Notes: generated by a model not told the origin, from the sequence alone. A stretch of DNA of 64,000 nt from Domibacillus sp. DTU_2020_1001157_1_SI_ALB_TIR_016 (GCF_032341995.1 NZ_CP135438.1:1550001-1614000); one strand, 5' to 3'. Shown: positions 45,297-54,190, numbered from the stretch's first letter. Program-made: numbers and translations.

Positions 45297-47111
45297 ATGC
45301 AGCGTTTTTACACAGTCCGCCCTGGAGACACGCTTTATCAGCTCGCAAGGCGATGGCAGCTGCCGCTTGAGTCCCTAATCGCTGCCAGCCACTTAAAGGC
45401 GCCTTATACGATTTATGTCGGGCAGCAGCTTTCTGTTCCTCCCGGTGTTGATATGATTCGCGTTGAGCCCGGGGATACCGTTTTCGGCATTGCCCAATTT
45501 TTCGGCGTTCCGCAATCGTTGATTATTGAAGCCAATCAGCTTCATCCTCCTTATACGATTCAAGTCGGACAATTGCTACAAGTCCCCCAGGGTGCACCTT
45601 ATTATGTTGTACAGCCTGGAGATACGTTATTTGACATTTCCAGGCGGTTTAACGTGGTAACAGGAGGACGCATTAATACAGAGCTGATCCGAAAAGCAAA
45701 TAATCTTCCATCTGAGACACTGCTGCCTGGGATGAGACTACGTATCCCTTATGCGCCTCCGGGCGATGATGGCTTTATTGCCTACACCTCTAATCGTGAA
45801 GGAACGTATGACATATGGCTTTATAACCCAAACAACGGGGAAAGTGTACGGGTAACCACAGGGTTAGGAGAAGCTTTTTCAATCCCCTTCTGGTCACCAG
45901 ACAGTCAGAAAATTGCTTTTGTCGGAAAAAATAACATTCTCTATGTTATTCATTTAATGGAGAGGACCGTTTCCCGTATTGATCAATTTGAAGAAGGGCT
46001 GGGCATTTACCTCAGTTGGTCACCGGACAGCCAAACGCTAGCGTATACAAATCAAAATCAAATTGTCTTATACCCTCTTTCCACCCATCAACCCCAAAAA
46101 ATAAATGAGCCTGGCGCGACCGATGTCCAATGGTTTGCAGACGGAACCGAGCTGCTGTTTCAAGCGCCGGATGCATCGGGAACGAGCCAGCTTTACCGTA
46201 TAAGAAGCGACAGCTCACGTAAACACCAAATTACCCAAAACACTGGCGGACCGCTTCACAATATACGCCTTTCTCCTGATGAAGCCTACGTCCTATTCAC
46301 CACTCCTGGTGTCAGTATCTCTCTGATTTATACGCTGGAACTCTCTACAGGCAGAATATTTGAAATAAAAGGCGGACCGCTTGCGAAAAACTATTTTCCG
46401 GTATGGTCCCCTGATTCATCAACGATTGCTTACAGTGCTACTGCCTTTGAAGAAGCCGGGTATTTTTCATTAATTCGAACGTCTGGAAAACAAGGAGAAA
46501 ACGACCGAACAAAAGCTCTTTCTAATTGCTTTGCCACTCCTGTCACATGGTCGCCAAACGGCCGAAAAGTTGCTTATCTGTCAGGATGCAGCACTGAGGA
46601 AATCGCGGATGAGATGTGGGTGGTAGATATCCAGCACCCCGTTCCAATCCAGCTTGTAAAAGGGGCTTTTATTACTGCTTTACAATGGTCTCCTGCGCCA
46701 CGTTTGCCGCTGACAAAAACATTTACGAATTCTGCCTATCGTGTTCAGTTTCAATACCCTTCCCATTGGAAAAAAGTAAGCGATGAGCGGTATGAAGGCC
46801 CAGACGGTTTCTTTCAAATATCTGCTATTGCTTCAGAGGAAGCGATTCATGAAGTCTGCCGTAACGAAGCCTTTCACCCGTTACAGCCATACGGCTCCGC
46901 GCCTAGAATCATTCATACAAAAATCCAGCAGCAGGAAGCCTGCTTGATTTTCCCATCAGAGGACCAGCCTTCGGAAATGAATGGGCAGGCCGCTTTGATT
47001 GTCCGCTATCCAAAGCCGGTGCAGATTGAAGGAACGACTTACAACTATTTTATTCTCTGGGCTGATCAGCAGCATGTAAATCAATTAAGTACGTCGCTTC
47101 GATTTCTATAA
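45297..47111 (+). CDS. LysM / TolB-type beta-propeller fusion protein
   Basis: A 604-residue protein. Three LysM domains (about 2-46, 48-93, 96-148), each with Y-x-V-x-P-G-D-T-L/V-x-x-I-A, would bind peptidoglycan or chitin-like glycans. A propeller of about six to seven TolB repeats follows (about 155-470; W-S-P-D-S-Q-K-I-A-F, W-S-P-D-S-Q-T-L-A-Y, W-S-P-N-G-R-K-V-A-Y). The last 110 residues form a separate domain (Y-R-V-Q-F-Q-Y-P-S-H-W-K-K-V) of the kind seen in PsbP-like proteins. There is no signal peptide, as in several spore-coat and spore-cortex LysM proteins, so a spore role is possible. GGGAGGG precedes the ATG at 45297. Confidence 0.88.
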   Translation: MQRFYTVRPGDTLYQLARRWQLPLESLIAASHLKAPYTIYVGQQLSVPPGVDMIRVEPGDTVFGIAQFFGVPQSLIIEANQLHPPYTIQVGQLLQVPQGAPYYVVQPGDTLFDISRRFNVVTGGRINTELIRKANNLPSETLLPGMRLRIPYAPPGDDGFIAYTSNREGTYDIWLYNPNNGESVRVTTGLGEAFSIPFWSPDSQKIAFVGKNNILYVIHLMERTVSRIDQFEEGLGIYLSWSPDSQTLAYTNQNQIVLYPLSTHQPQKINEPGATDVQWFADGTELLFQAPDASGTSQLYRIRSDSSRKHQITQNTGGPLHNIRLSPDEAYVLFTTPGVSISLIYTLELSTGRIFEIKGGPLAKNYFPVWSPDSSTIAYSATAFEEAGYFSLIRTSGKQGENDRTKALSNCFATPVTWSPNGRKVAYLSGCSTEEIADEMWVVDIQHPVPIQLVKGAFITALQWSPAPRLPLTKTFTNSAYRVQFQYPSHWKKVSDERYEGPDGFFQISAIASEEAIHEVCRNEAFHPLQPYGSAPRIIHTKIQQQEACLIFPSEDQPSEMNGQAALIVRYPKPVQIEGTTYNYFILWADQQHVNQLSTSLRFL

Positions 47112-47117
47112 AAAATA

Positions 47118-47155
47118 AAGGAGCGAGTCCAAATGGTTTGGACTCGCTCCTTTTC
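47118..47155. terminator. Bidirectional terminator
   Basis: AAAGGAGCGAGTCCAAA pairs fully with TTTGGACTCGCTCCTTT over a 3-base loop; serves both convergent genes. Confidence 0.93.
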
Positions 47156-47172
47156 TTTCTTGCATTCTGTTT

Positions 47173-48567
47173 TTAAATGGTCATTTGCTTTTTTTCTTTT
47201 GAAACGGCATCTGCTGACCGTGAGTTTCTTTTCACAAAGAAAGAGCCGACAACTAAAACCGCGATCAACAGTGTCAAGAAGAACTGCGATCGAAGAGAAT
47301 CAATAAATGCCATCGCGATAAAAATAGTCGAAATCGCTATAATGGTCGCGTATGTCAAATATGGAAACAGCCACATTCTGATGCGCAGCGCGCCTGGGTT
47401 TTCTTTCTCATATTTGCGTCTCATGCGCAGCTGTGAAAAAGCAATAACAAGATAAACAAGCAGCGCTACTCCCCCGGAAGCGTTTACTAAGAAAAGAAAG
47501 ATTTTATCCGGGGACAGATAATTGAATGCCACACTGATATAGGAAATAACGGTACAGCCTAAGATCGCCTGAACGGGCACGCCTTTTTTATTAATTTTTA
47601 AGAACATGCGAGGCGCGTCTCCGTTTTGCGCCATTGTAAGCAGCATCCGTGAACTTGTATAAAGGCCGGAATTCAAGCAGGAAAGCACAGCAGTGAGTAC
47701 GATAAAGTTCATAATTTGTGCTGCAGCTGGAATATTGACCATTTCCAGTACAGATACAAACGGACTTTTCAAAAGATCCTGGGAATTCCACGGAAGAAGC
47801 GTTACCAGTACAAGAATAGAGCCAAGATAAAAAATAAGAATACGGTAAATGACACTATTGGTAGCTACAGTAATCGCTTTTTCAGGATCCGGCGTCTCTC
47901 CTGCAGCTGTTGCAACAATTTCGCTTCCCATAAATGAAAACATCACAAGGGTAATGCCTAGGAAAATAGCGCTGATTCCATTCGGGAAAAAGCCGCCTTG
48001 GTGTATAAGATTAGATGTACCCGGTGATTCAACGCCTGGGAAAAGCCCAAAGATAATGGCTCCACCGAGAATTAAAAACAGCCCAATGCTGACCACTTTG
48101 ATTAATGAGAACCAATACTCAAATTCTCCAAACGATTTAACAGAGTACAAGTTTGTCAATGTTAACAAGAAAGTCAGGATCAAACTGACGGACCAGCTTG
48201 GCAAAGACGGGAACCAATATTGAATAATGTTTGCACCGGCAATGGCTTCAACAGCGATTACGATTACCCAGAAAAACCAATACAGCCAGCCGATTGTATA
48301 GCCTGCCCAGGGACCGAGTGCTTCTCTAGCATAGGTCGCAAATGAGCCGCTTGATGGGTTGACCATCGACATTTCTCCCAGCATGCGCATAACCAAAATG
48401 ACAAGCAGGCCTGCCAGGGCGTAAGAAAAGATTGAAGCAGGGCCTGCCATATTAATAAGTGAGCCGCTTCCTACAAACAATCCGGCTCCAATGATTCCAC
48501 CTAAAGAAATCATGGTGATATGCCGAATCTTTAAATCTTTCTTTAACTCTGTTGGTGAATGGTTCAT
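47173..48567 (-). CDS. Amino acid permease (APC superfamily, AAT family)
   Basis: A 464-residue, 12-helix transporter. The family's unwound-helix motif G-G-I-I-G-A-G-L-F-V-G-S-G lies at about 22-34, followed by G-E-M in helix 2 and the conserved F-x-G-S-E-I-V-A-T-A-A-G-E-T-P-D-P-E in helix 6-7. Closest known types are the GABA/aromatic and other neutral amino-acid:proton symporters (GabP, AapA, YdgF). GGAG lies 10 bases ahead of ATG 48567. Upstream are a cre-like site and three copies of a 19-base palindrome, so it is probably both catabolite- and repressor-controlled. Confidence 0.9.
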   Translation of the reverse strand: MNHSPTELKKDLKIRHITMISLGGIIGAGLFVGSGSLINMAGPASIFSYALAGLLVILVMRMLGEMSMVNPSSGSFATYAREALGPWAGYTIGWLYWFFWVIVIAVEAIAGANIIQYWFPSLPSWSVSLILTFLLTLTNLYSVKSFGEFEYWFSLIKVVSIGLFLILGGAIIFGLFPGVESPGTSNLIHQGGFFPNGISAIFLGITLVMFSFMGSEIVATAAGETPDPEKAITVATNSVIYRILIFYLGSILVLVTLLPWNSQDLLKSPFVSVLEMVNIPAAAQIMNFIVLTAVLSCLNSGLYTSSRMLLTMAQNGDAPRMFLKINKKGVPVQAILGCTVISYISVAFNYLSPDKIFLFLVNASGGVALLVYLVIAFSQLRMRRKYEKENPGALRIRMWLFPYLTYATIIAISTIFIAMAFIDSLRSQFFLTLLIAVLVVGSFFVKRNSRSADAVSKEKKQMTI

Positions 48568-48609
48568 CTTCTCACTCTCCTTTAAATATAGAAACAGATG
48601 GCAAAAATA

Positions 48610-48623
48610 CGTAAGCGCTTTCT
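48610..48623. promoter_or_regulatory. cre-like site upstream of the permease
   Basis: Minus strand AGAAAGCGCTTACG shares the AAGCGCTT core of cre and deviates from the consensus at the ends. Confidence 0.45.
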
Positions 48624-48694
48624 TTCTTAGTTCAGCCATTCCCTTTGATCTTTTAATTTAGCAAACGATGAAATTTTGGAAAGACTGAGGACAG

Positions 48695-48766
48695 TTTAAA
48701 CAAATCCGCTAAACTAATTTTAAACAATTCTGTTAAATAAAATAAAGTTTAAACAAATCTGTTTAA
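48695..48766. promoter_or_regulatory. Three copies of a 19-base palindrome (operator array)
   Basis: TTTAAACAAATCCGCTAAA (48695), TTTAAACAATTCTGTTAAA (48719) and TTTAAACAAATCTGTTTAA (48748) are variants of one inverted repeat, spaced 24 and 29 bases. They lie 130-200 bases ahead of the amino-acid permease and 390 bases ahead of the divergent C39 peptidase gene. Confidence 0.7.
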
Positions 48767-49153
48767 CTTGTTACTATGATTATAAATAAATTTCTTTCGT
48801 TGTAAAGCCATATCGTCATATTTTCTGACAAAGAAATTACTCATTTGGTTTTCACCTATACAACAAAGGACTTTATTCCCACTCCCCTCCCCCTATTCCA
48901 TGCAGATATTTCCTGAATATAACCCGCCGACGCTTATATGTTCCGTATGAAAAGTGATCAATCAATGAACGTTCTGACCAGTTTATGGTAGAATATGATT
49001 AGATATCAATCTCTTCCTGCTTCCTTTTAGCTATTTTTTCTTATTGTTTCTTGGAAGCTAACGAAATCATTCGGCCAAAAAAGCAGGAAGTACGGTTTAA
49101 AAATAAAAGATGCCGTGTTGTTTTTTCGGCATCGAATTATAGGAGTTTGAACA
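48767..49153. other. Leader region of the C39 peptidase gene
   Basis: No gene. A hairpin GATGCCG ... CGGCATC (49109-49133) lies just ahead of the ribosome-binding site GGAG at 49142, which could limit translation; the rest is unremarkable. Confidence 0.4.
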
Positions 49154-50047
49154 ATGGAGGTTACCCTTCTTTTTGGCACAGGTGCCATGACACTTATTTT
49201 TGCAGCAGCTTATGTAAAAAACAGGTTTTTAAAGCCCGCCAAACCACTTCTTATTTATTCCTTTTTATCACTCATGCTGTTCGTCGTTCTTTGTGTATAC
49301 AACCTCAATTTGTATAAAGAAGATATCAGCCAGGCCGTTTCTTCCTTCGGACAAGCAGAGCCCGAGAAAGCCATCCAGGAAGAACGGCCTAAAGAATCAA
49401 CAGATCCTGAGCAAAAACAGGCGAATGTAAGCACAGAAGCGAATGTGACAGAAAAAATTCTGGATGCCCCTTTAATCAATCAAATGCCTGAACTGCCGCG
49501 GGGATGTGAAGTGACGAGTCTCGCTATGCTGCTTCAGGATGCGGGTGTGAACGCGGATAAGATGACGCTTGCCAAAGAAATTAAAAGAGACCTTACACCA
49601 ATGACGAAGCAAAATGGAAAAACCTATTTTGGCAACCCCCATACGGGTTTTGTTGGTGACATGTACTCCTTTGAAACACCGGGATACGGCGTGTATAATG
49701 AGCCGATTTTCGAATTGGCTGAGCGCTATCTTCCCGGCAAAGTAGAAAACATCACCGGGGAAAGCTTTGACAGTATCATCAACAAACTCAAAGACAACAA
49801 AACGGTCTGGATTATTACGAACGCTACATTCGATGTGTTAGGAGAAGAAGAATTTCGGACGTGGGAAACACCAGATGGACCGGTGGAAATTACGTATAGA
49901 GAGCACTCTGTACTGGTGACAGGCTTTGATGAAAACTATATTTATTTTAATGACCCGCTGACAGGAATCAAAAATAATAAATCAAACAAAGCCGCTTTTA
50001 TTGCTGCGTGGGAACAAATGGGGAAACAAGCGATCAGCTTAAAGTAA
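49154..50047 (+). CDS. C39-family cysteine peptidase-like protein (YvpB-like)
   Basis: A 297-residue protein with two N-terminal membrane helices (about 1-18 and 29-48), an acidic linker of about 55 residues, and a Peptidase_C39_2 domain (about 105-297). The catalytic triad is visible: Cys in L-P-R-G-C-E-V-T-S-L-A-M-L, His in Y-R-E-H-S-V-L-V-T-G, and Asp in F-N-D-P-L-T-G. Related to YvpB of Bacillus, of unknown substrate. GGAG precedes the ATG. A terminator follows. Confidence 0.87.
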   Translation: MEVTLLFGTGAMTLIFAAAYVKNRFLKPAKPLLIYSFLSLMLFVVLCVYNLNLYKEDISQAVSSFGQAEPEKAIQEERPKESTDPEQKQANVSTEANVTEKILDAPLINQMPELPRGCEVTSLAMLLQDAGVNADKMTLAKEIKRDLTPMTKQNGKTYFGNPHTGFVGDMYSFETPGYGVYNEPIFELAERYLPGKVENITGESFDSIINKLKDNKTVWIITNATFDVLGEEEFRTWETPDGPVEITYREHSVLVTGFDENYIYFNDPLTGIKNNKSNKAAFIAAWEQMGKQAISLK

Positions 50048-50058
50048 AACGAATACCG

Positions 50059-50105
50059 AACCCCTCAAGCAAAGGGCGATGTCCATTTTGTGCTTAAGGG
50101 GTTTT
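50059..50105 (+). terminator. Terminator of the C39 gene
   Basis: AACCCCTCAAGCA pairs with TGCTTAAGGGGTT and ends in TTTT. Confidence 0.82.
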
Positions 50106-50209
50106 CTGTCCGGTTCTTCCCGAAATTGAAACAGGTGTTTGGTCACCAGCTAAATAAGGCATATACAAGAGATCTCCCCCTTCAGCAAAGTGAAGTTTTA
50201 TTATTATAA

Positions 50210-50344
50210 TCACTTGAAAACTTCGGCCATTACTTAGAAATTGGCCTGGTCAACATGATGAACAGGTTTGATCCGGAAGCTGTTATATTGAGGAATTCCC
50301 TGATTGAATCGAATTCCTTTGTATTAAACGCTTTGACACTCTGA
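50210..50344 (+). pseudogene. C-terminal remnant of a ROK-family (XylR/NagC-type) protein
   Basis: A 44-residue open frame bounded upstream by a stop, reading F-G-H-Y-L-E-I-G-L-V-N-M-M-N-R-F-D-P-E-A-V-I-L-R-N-S-L. This is the C-terminal ROK signature (G-I-G-L-x-N-L-x-N-x-F-N-P-E-x-V-I-L-G), with the Gly-Gly after Val-Ile-Leu lost. No start, no ribosome-binding site and no N-terminal half, so this is a decayed gene. ROK repressors control xylose or amino-sugar genes, none of which are nearby. Confidence 0.65.
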
Positions 50345-50797
50345 CAGCTAAAACCCCACAAGCGTTAATCCTTCTGATCTCACGATGAGAATTCTTAAGT
50401 TGTGTATTTTAGCTTTTTAGTGTACTTCAGCTTGTCCACACTATCCATTGCGCTTTGTGCGTTTTTTAAACGGGGGATCGTCAAAAAAGGGAAAATACGT
50501 GGTGGGGCGTTCTTTCTATTTTGATTAGATCCATTTCCATAGTTATGTTAAAAAACTCGATTGTAGATACAAAAGGTCTTATCCGGCTGATGCTGCCACT
50601 TCAACTTTCTCTGGATATCAGGATCATGGATGATACTATTACGGCTGTTCCTCCCCTAGTTTACTGGCATTTTGGTTGGATTTTTCTTTATGCTTTGTTC
50701 GTTTCAGGCCTGTTTTTTTGAATTATAAAGAAAAACAGGCATCTTAATGACCTGGCCCAGCCCAGTAGATGGGAGAATCGAAACCGTCCAGCCAGAA
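50345..50797. other. Intergenic stretch without a supported gene
   Basis: About 450 bases. A 66-codon frame at 50521-50721 with a hydrophobic end has no ribosome-binding site and is not accepted. No repeats or RNA motifs seen. It may be further debris of the ROK locus. Confidence 0.4.
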
Positions 50798-51070
50798 TTA
50801 TACTTCTTTCGGCAGCTTCATTCCCCCAAAGTGAAACTCTACTTCAAATTTCTGCTCAGCCAGCCGCAAAAGATGCAGGTAACCAGCATCTTGAAAAGGA
50901 ACAATACCGGATTTTTTTAGCTCAGTTCCTAAACAGCCGAGGCTGGCCAGCACATCATTTTCCCTTATCTTAGGATAATGATCTTTTCGTTCAATTCTGT
51001 AACTGGACGGCTTTTGGTTTAATAATTCTTCATTAATAATAATAAGTGCTTCATCGATTGTAATATTCAT
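50798..51070 (-). CDS. Small conserved-looking hypothetical protein
   Basis: A 90-residue soluble protein (pattern I-D-E-A-L-I-I-I-N-E-E-L at the start, D-V-L-A-S-L-G-C-L-G-T-E-L in the middle and F-E-V-E-F-H-F-G-G-M-K-L-P at the end). GGAGC lies 10 bases ahead of the ATG, and an AAAGCGCTTT palindrome (cre-like) lies about 30 bases upstream. Not recognised; compact alpha-beta protein. Confidence 0.6.
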   Translation of the reverse strand: MNITIDEALIIINEELLNQKPSSYRIERKDHYPKIRENDVLASLGCLGTELKKSGIVPFQDAGYLHLLRLAEQKFEVEFHFGGMKLPKEV

Positions 51071-51290
51071 TTTACTCTGCTCCTATAAAGAAAATATAAA
51101 GCGCTTTCTCTGCATTATATCCACTTTTCAGCTCTTTTATTGCTTGTTCTCCTTATATTCTTTTGTAACTCCTCCATTTTTTTGATCCTTTTATACAAAA
51201 ATGTTTGTGAAAATGTGACAAAGTTATGAACAAATGAAAATCGGGACAAAATATAAAAGCAGTGACATAACAAAGAAAGGAAAAGATGCT

Positions 51291-51731
51291 ATGAACCATT
51301 CCAAACAAAACCCGGGCCTTTACGATGTGGCCTCCCTTTTAACTTTTGCTGGATTGTCTCTTTTAGTCAGCTTGTATGTGTGTCTGCAACAGCCTGATAT
51401 ATATGCTTATATCCTGCCTGTTTTTGCAGTTTTGCTCCTGTCTTCTGTCCATTCCTTTAACCGTCATCATAAAGAACTCGGCAAAAAAGAAGCACAAATG
51501 AATGAACGTGCTGCCTTTTACAAGGGGTGCATGATTATGTATTTCGCTTTTTCTCTTTACCTGTTGAGTATCAGCTTTATCTTTTTTACCATTTACTCTT
51601 ATGGAGGATATATGGTTGTTTGGTCCTGTGCTCCGCTCTCCCTGCTTTGTTTCTTTATGTCCTTGAAGGCAGAAAAAGGATTAACTCATATGTCAACAGA
51701 CAACACGCCGATCCAGACGGATGCAGTGTAA
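51291..51731 (+). CDS. Membrane protein of unknown function, four helices
   Basis: A 146-residue protein with four hydrophobic segments (about 15-33, 38-55, 80-103, 108-126) and an acidic, Thr-rich tail. GGAAAAG lies 6 bases ahead of ATG 51291; the longer frame from 51234 has no site. Layout resembles small Bacillus YrdB/YoaT-like membrane proteins but no family is assigned. Confidence 0.6.
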   Translation: MNHSKQNPGLYDVASLLTFAGLSLLVSLYVCLQQPDIYAYILPVFAVLLLSSVHSFNRHHKELGKKEAQMNERAAFYKGCMIMYFAFSLYLLSISFIFFTIYSYGGYMVVWSCAPLSLLCFFMSLKAEKGLTHMSTDNTPIQTDAV

Positions 51732-52105
51732 GTAATCAAAGTGCCATTTAATCAAAATTCCTGATAATGTTACCTCTTGTGTAAAACAAAAAGAGTCCAT
51801 TTTGAAAAGGACTGATCAAAATGGATTCTCCTATTTTGAAAAATAGACGTGACATCATACATACAAGAACCAGAGCAGTTGGACCCGCTTCTGTGCTGGT
51901 TTTATAATTTTTTCAAAATCACCTAATGCGCCTAAGGGATTCCCGCAGCATGGCGGCGGCAGCGTATTTGAGAGATTGTTCGTTTTTTTCTTTTATCAGA
52001 TATCAGGAATTTAAATTAGTAGAATACGTCCGCTTTTTCAAAATAAAAGAAAACGAGATTCACTAGGAAAAAAGTGGGGTTTTAACGCATAAAAAAGCAA
52101 AAATT
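51732..52105. other. Intergenic stretch with a hairpin and a coding-like minus-strand patch
   Basis: A hairpin at 51791-51827 (GAGTCCATTTTGA with TCAAAATGGATTC) may end the preceding gene. On the minus strand between about 51920 and 52000 a short frame reads S-L-K-Y-A-A-A-A-M-L-R-E-S-L-R-R-I-R then stop, GC-richer than its surroundings, without start signals; possibly a gene relic. Confidence 0.35.
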
Positions 52106-52130
52106 GTTTACGCTTTTATCCCCCGGGTAT
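52106..52130 (+). promoter_or_regulatory. SigB-type promoter of the DUF2512 gene
   Basis: GTTTAC (52106-52111), 13 bases, GGGTAT (52125-52130): nearly the consensus GTTTAA-N12-14-GGGTAT of the general stress sigma factor. Confidence 0.8.
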
Positions 52131-52164
52131 AAATTGAGCACAACCACTAAAGGAGGTGTTTACC

Positions 52165-52572
52165 TTGGAACACGTAAAAGCGATTTTGATCAAATTTGTC
52201 ATGATTGCGGTTGTTTTGGGCATCGTTCTTACTGGTATTTATGATGGTGAGTTCGGGGATACACTTCTGATTAGTCTTGTGCTCACCATCGTAGCCTATA
52301 TCCTTGGCGATCTGCTTCTGTTCCGCAGAACCGGTGACAATCATGGACCGAGCTCAGACTACGTAAAACGCAATACGATCGCAACAGTATCAGACGCTGT
52401 GTTAGCTTTTCTAGTCGTTTGGCTAATGGGAAAAGCTCTTTTCATTAACGACGGTGACGTGTTGTCAGCTGCTTTTCTTTCAGCACTCATTATTGCAGCG
52501 GGTGAATGGTTCTTCCATAAATACCTGGATGATCATGTCTTCCGTGAAAAACACTCGCACTATGAAGCTTAA
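52165..52572 (+). CDS. DUF2512 family membrane protein (YndM-like)
   Basis: A 135-residue protein with four membrane helices (about 5-24, 30-52, 72-92, 98-112) and a His-rich end (F-R-E-K-H-S-H-Y). It fits DUF2512/YndM of Bacillus, of unknown function. AGGAGG lies 8 bases ahead of TTG 52165, which I prefer to the GTG at 52156. The SigB-type promoter upstream marks it as a general stress gene. Confidence 0.82.
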   Translation: MEHVKAILIKFVMIAVVLGIVLTGIYDGEFGDTLLISLVLTIVAYILGDLLLFRRTGDNHGPSSDYVKRNTIATVSDAVLAFLVVWLMGKALFINDGDVLSAAFLSALIIAAGEWFFHKYLDDHVFREKHSHYEA

Positions 52573-52591
52573 TCGGCTAAAAGCAGCATAG

Positions 52592-52624
52592 AAAAGCCCC
52601 GGATTTTTTATCCGGGGCTTTTCT
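52592..52624 (+). terminator. Terminator of the DUF2512 gene
   Basis: AAAAGCCCCGGAT and ATCCGGGGCTTTT over a 5-base loop. Confidence 0.92.
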
Positions 52625-52754
52625 TCGGTTATTTTTCAGCTGATTCTAAAAAATTTTAATATTTTAAAGTTTACTGAAATTAATGACGATTAAATACCGT
52701 ACAATTCTTCTCGATCCAAAAGAAGTTTTTTAGTTATAAGATGCCATATGACTT

Positions 52755-53069
52755 CTATCCAATTAACTCCCCTATACCCGTTAACATAATTTTGGTTCCA
52801 CGAGAGTCCGGGTCAAAGTCTGAAACGAACGCAGTTCCTTTAAATTCATCATTTTCAATACTTTTGAGTTCAAAATCAATGTATCCTTTTTCTTCTAATA
52901 TCGAATCGTCGAATATTTTATGATTCTTGACATTTGATAATTTAACTTCCCATCTTTGTCTTTCACTGCCTTTATAAACGTGTAAAGTACCCCCGTCAAA
53001 TTCAACCATTTCCCCGGTCTCTCTTATCACAATGTTCTTTAAGTCATACCTTTTTTCGTAAAAGCCCAT
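52755..53069 (-). CDS. Hypothetical beta-rich protein
   Basis: A 104-residue soluble protein made of alternating strands (I-V-I-R-E-T-G-E-M-V-E-F-D-G-G-T-L-H-V-Y, W-E-V-K-L-S-N-V-K, F-K-G-T-A-F-V-S-D-F-D). AAGGAG precedes the ATG by 10 bases. No signal peptide, no known family; a small beta barrel is plausible. It stands alone between two stress-type genes. Confidence 0.6.
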   Translation of the reverse strand: MGFYEKRYDLKNIVIRETGEMVEFDGGTLHVYKGSERQRWEVKLSNVKNHKIFDDSILEEKGYIDFELKSIENDEFKGTAFVSDFDPDSRGTKIMLTGIGELIG

Positions 53070-53222
53070 TGTTTATCCAACTCCTTTTAGTTTTAATTCA
53101 ATAAACAAGTTTTATTTTCCTTTACCTTTGATTAGGATTTCTCAAATATGAGCGTTCCTCTTGAATGAACCGTATTAAAAGAAATGTTTATTTTTAACCC
53201 TATTTAGCCTTTTACAAAAATG

Positions 53223-53247
53223 GTTGATTCCACCAAAATGTGGGTAA
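53223..53247 (+). promoter_or_regulatory. SigB-like promoter of the manganese catalase
   Basis: GTTGAT (53223-53228), 13 bases, GGGTAA (53242-53247), near the SigB consensus, 57 bases ahead of the start codon. Confidence 0.6.
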
Positions 53248-53303
53248 CAAGAGAAAGGTAAGAAAAGAAAGGGAAAAACTCATATTTAAAAGGAGGATTC
53301 ATT

Positions 53304-54146
53304 ATGTTCCGCCATCAAAAAGAACTTCAGTTCGAGGTAAAGGTTGAACGTCCCGATCCAATGCTTGCCCGCCAGATTCAAGAGGTGCTCGGCGGCCAGT
53401 TTGGGGAAATGACTGTCATGATGCAATATCTCTTTCAAGGGTTTAACTGCCGTGGAGAAGAAAAATATAAGGATATGCTGATGGATATCGGTACAGAAGA
53501 AATCGGCCATGTCGAAATGCTTTGCGCTCTGATCAGCCAGCTTCTAGACGGGGCATCGCCAGAAGCACAGGCTGAAGCAGCGGAAGATCCAGCTATTGCT
53601 GCTATCATGGGCGGTATCAATCCGCAGCATCTGCTTGTCAGCGGGCTGGGCGGCCTGCCGACCAATTCAAATGGTGTGCCGTGGAATGGTGCTTATATTG
53701 TAGCGAGCGGCAACCTGCTGGCTGATATGCGCTCCAACCTGCACGCTGAATCTCAAGGGCGACTGCAGGTTGCACGTCTTTACCATATGACGAAAGACGA
53801 GGACGTTCGTGCCGTATTCCGGAAAATGTTGGCACGTGACCGTTATCATCAATATCAGTGGATGGCGGCTATACAGGAACTTGAAGAGAAAAATGGCGTA
53901 GTGGTGCCTGCCTCATTCCCTGCTGAGGCGGAGCAGGAAGCACAGCCTCACGCGTATGAATTCTGGGATCTTTCTGAAGGAACAGCTTCTTCTACAGGTC
54001 TATGGGCCACAGGAAGTGCACCGGATGGAACAGGAGATTATGTCTATCTGGCAAATCCATCTTCAAAAGGACAGATCCCTAATCCGGAGATCCCCTCTCC
54101 AGCTCTCCATCACGATTTAGATGCTAAAAAAGTTTCTTCTAAATGA
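53304..54146 (+). CDS. Manganese (non-haem) catalase
   Basis: A 280-residue dinuclear manganese catalase that converts hydrogen peroxide to water and oxygen. The ferritin-like four-helix bundle shows the metal ligands: Glu in G-G-Q-F-G-E-M-T-V-M-M-Q-Y, E-E-I-G-H-V-E-M-L (Glu and His), and a second Glu/His pair in H-A-E-S-Q-G-R-L-Q-V-A and R-D-R-Y-H-Q-Y-Q. The C-terminal 70 residues form the family's lid (P-N-P-E-I-P-like). Similar proteins (CotJC, YdbD) occur in spore coats or as general stress enzymes; the SigB-like promoter points to stress. AGGAGG precedes the ATG. Confidence 0.95.
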   Translation: MFRHQKELQFEVKVERPDPMLARQIQEVLGGQFGEMTVMMQYLFQGFNCRGEEKYKDMLMDIGTEEIGHVEMLCALISQLLDGASPEAQAEAAEDPAIAAIMGGINPQHLLVSGLGGLPTNSNGVPWNGAYIVASGNLLADMRSNLHAESQGRLQVARLYHMTKDEDVRAVFRKMLARDRYHQYQWMAAIQELEEKNGVVVPASFPAEAEQEAQPHAYEFWDLSEGTASSTGLWATGSAPDGTGDYVYLANPSSKGQIPNPEIPSPALHHDLDAKKVSSK

Positions 54147-54190
54147 CAGAATAACACAGGGTATAGACAAAGTTAGAAAGCAGGCTGTTG

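Noticed and set aside
50521..50721. 66-codon plus-strand frame with a hydrophobic C-terminus
   Set aside because: TTG start, no ribosome-binding site, mixed composition, and it lies in a stretch that looks like gene debris.
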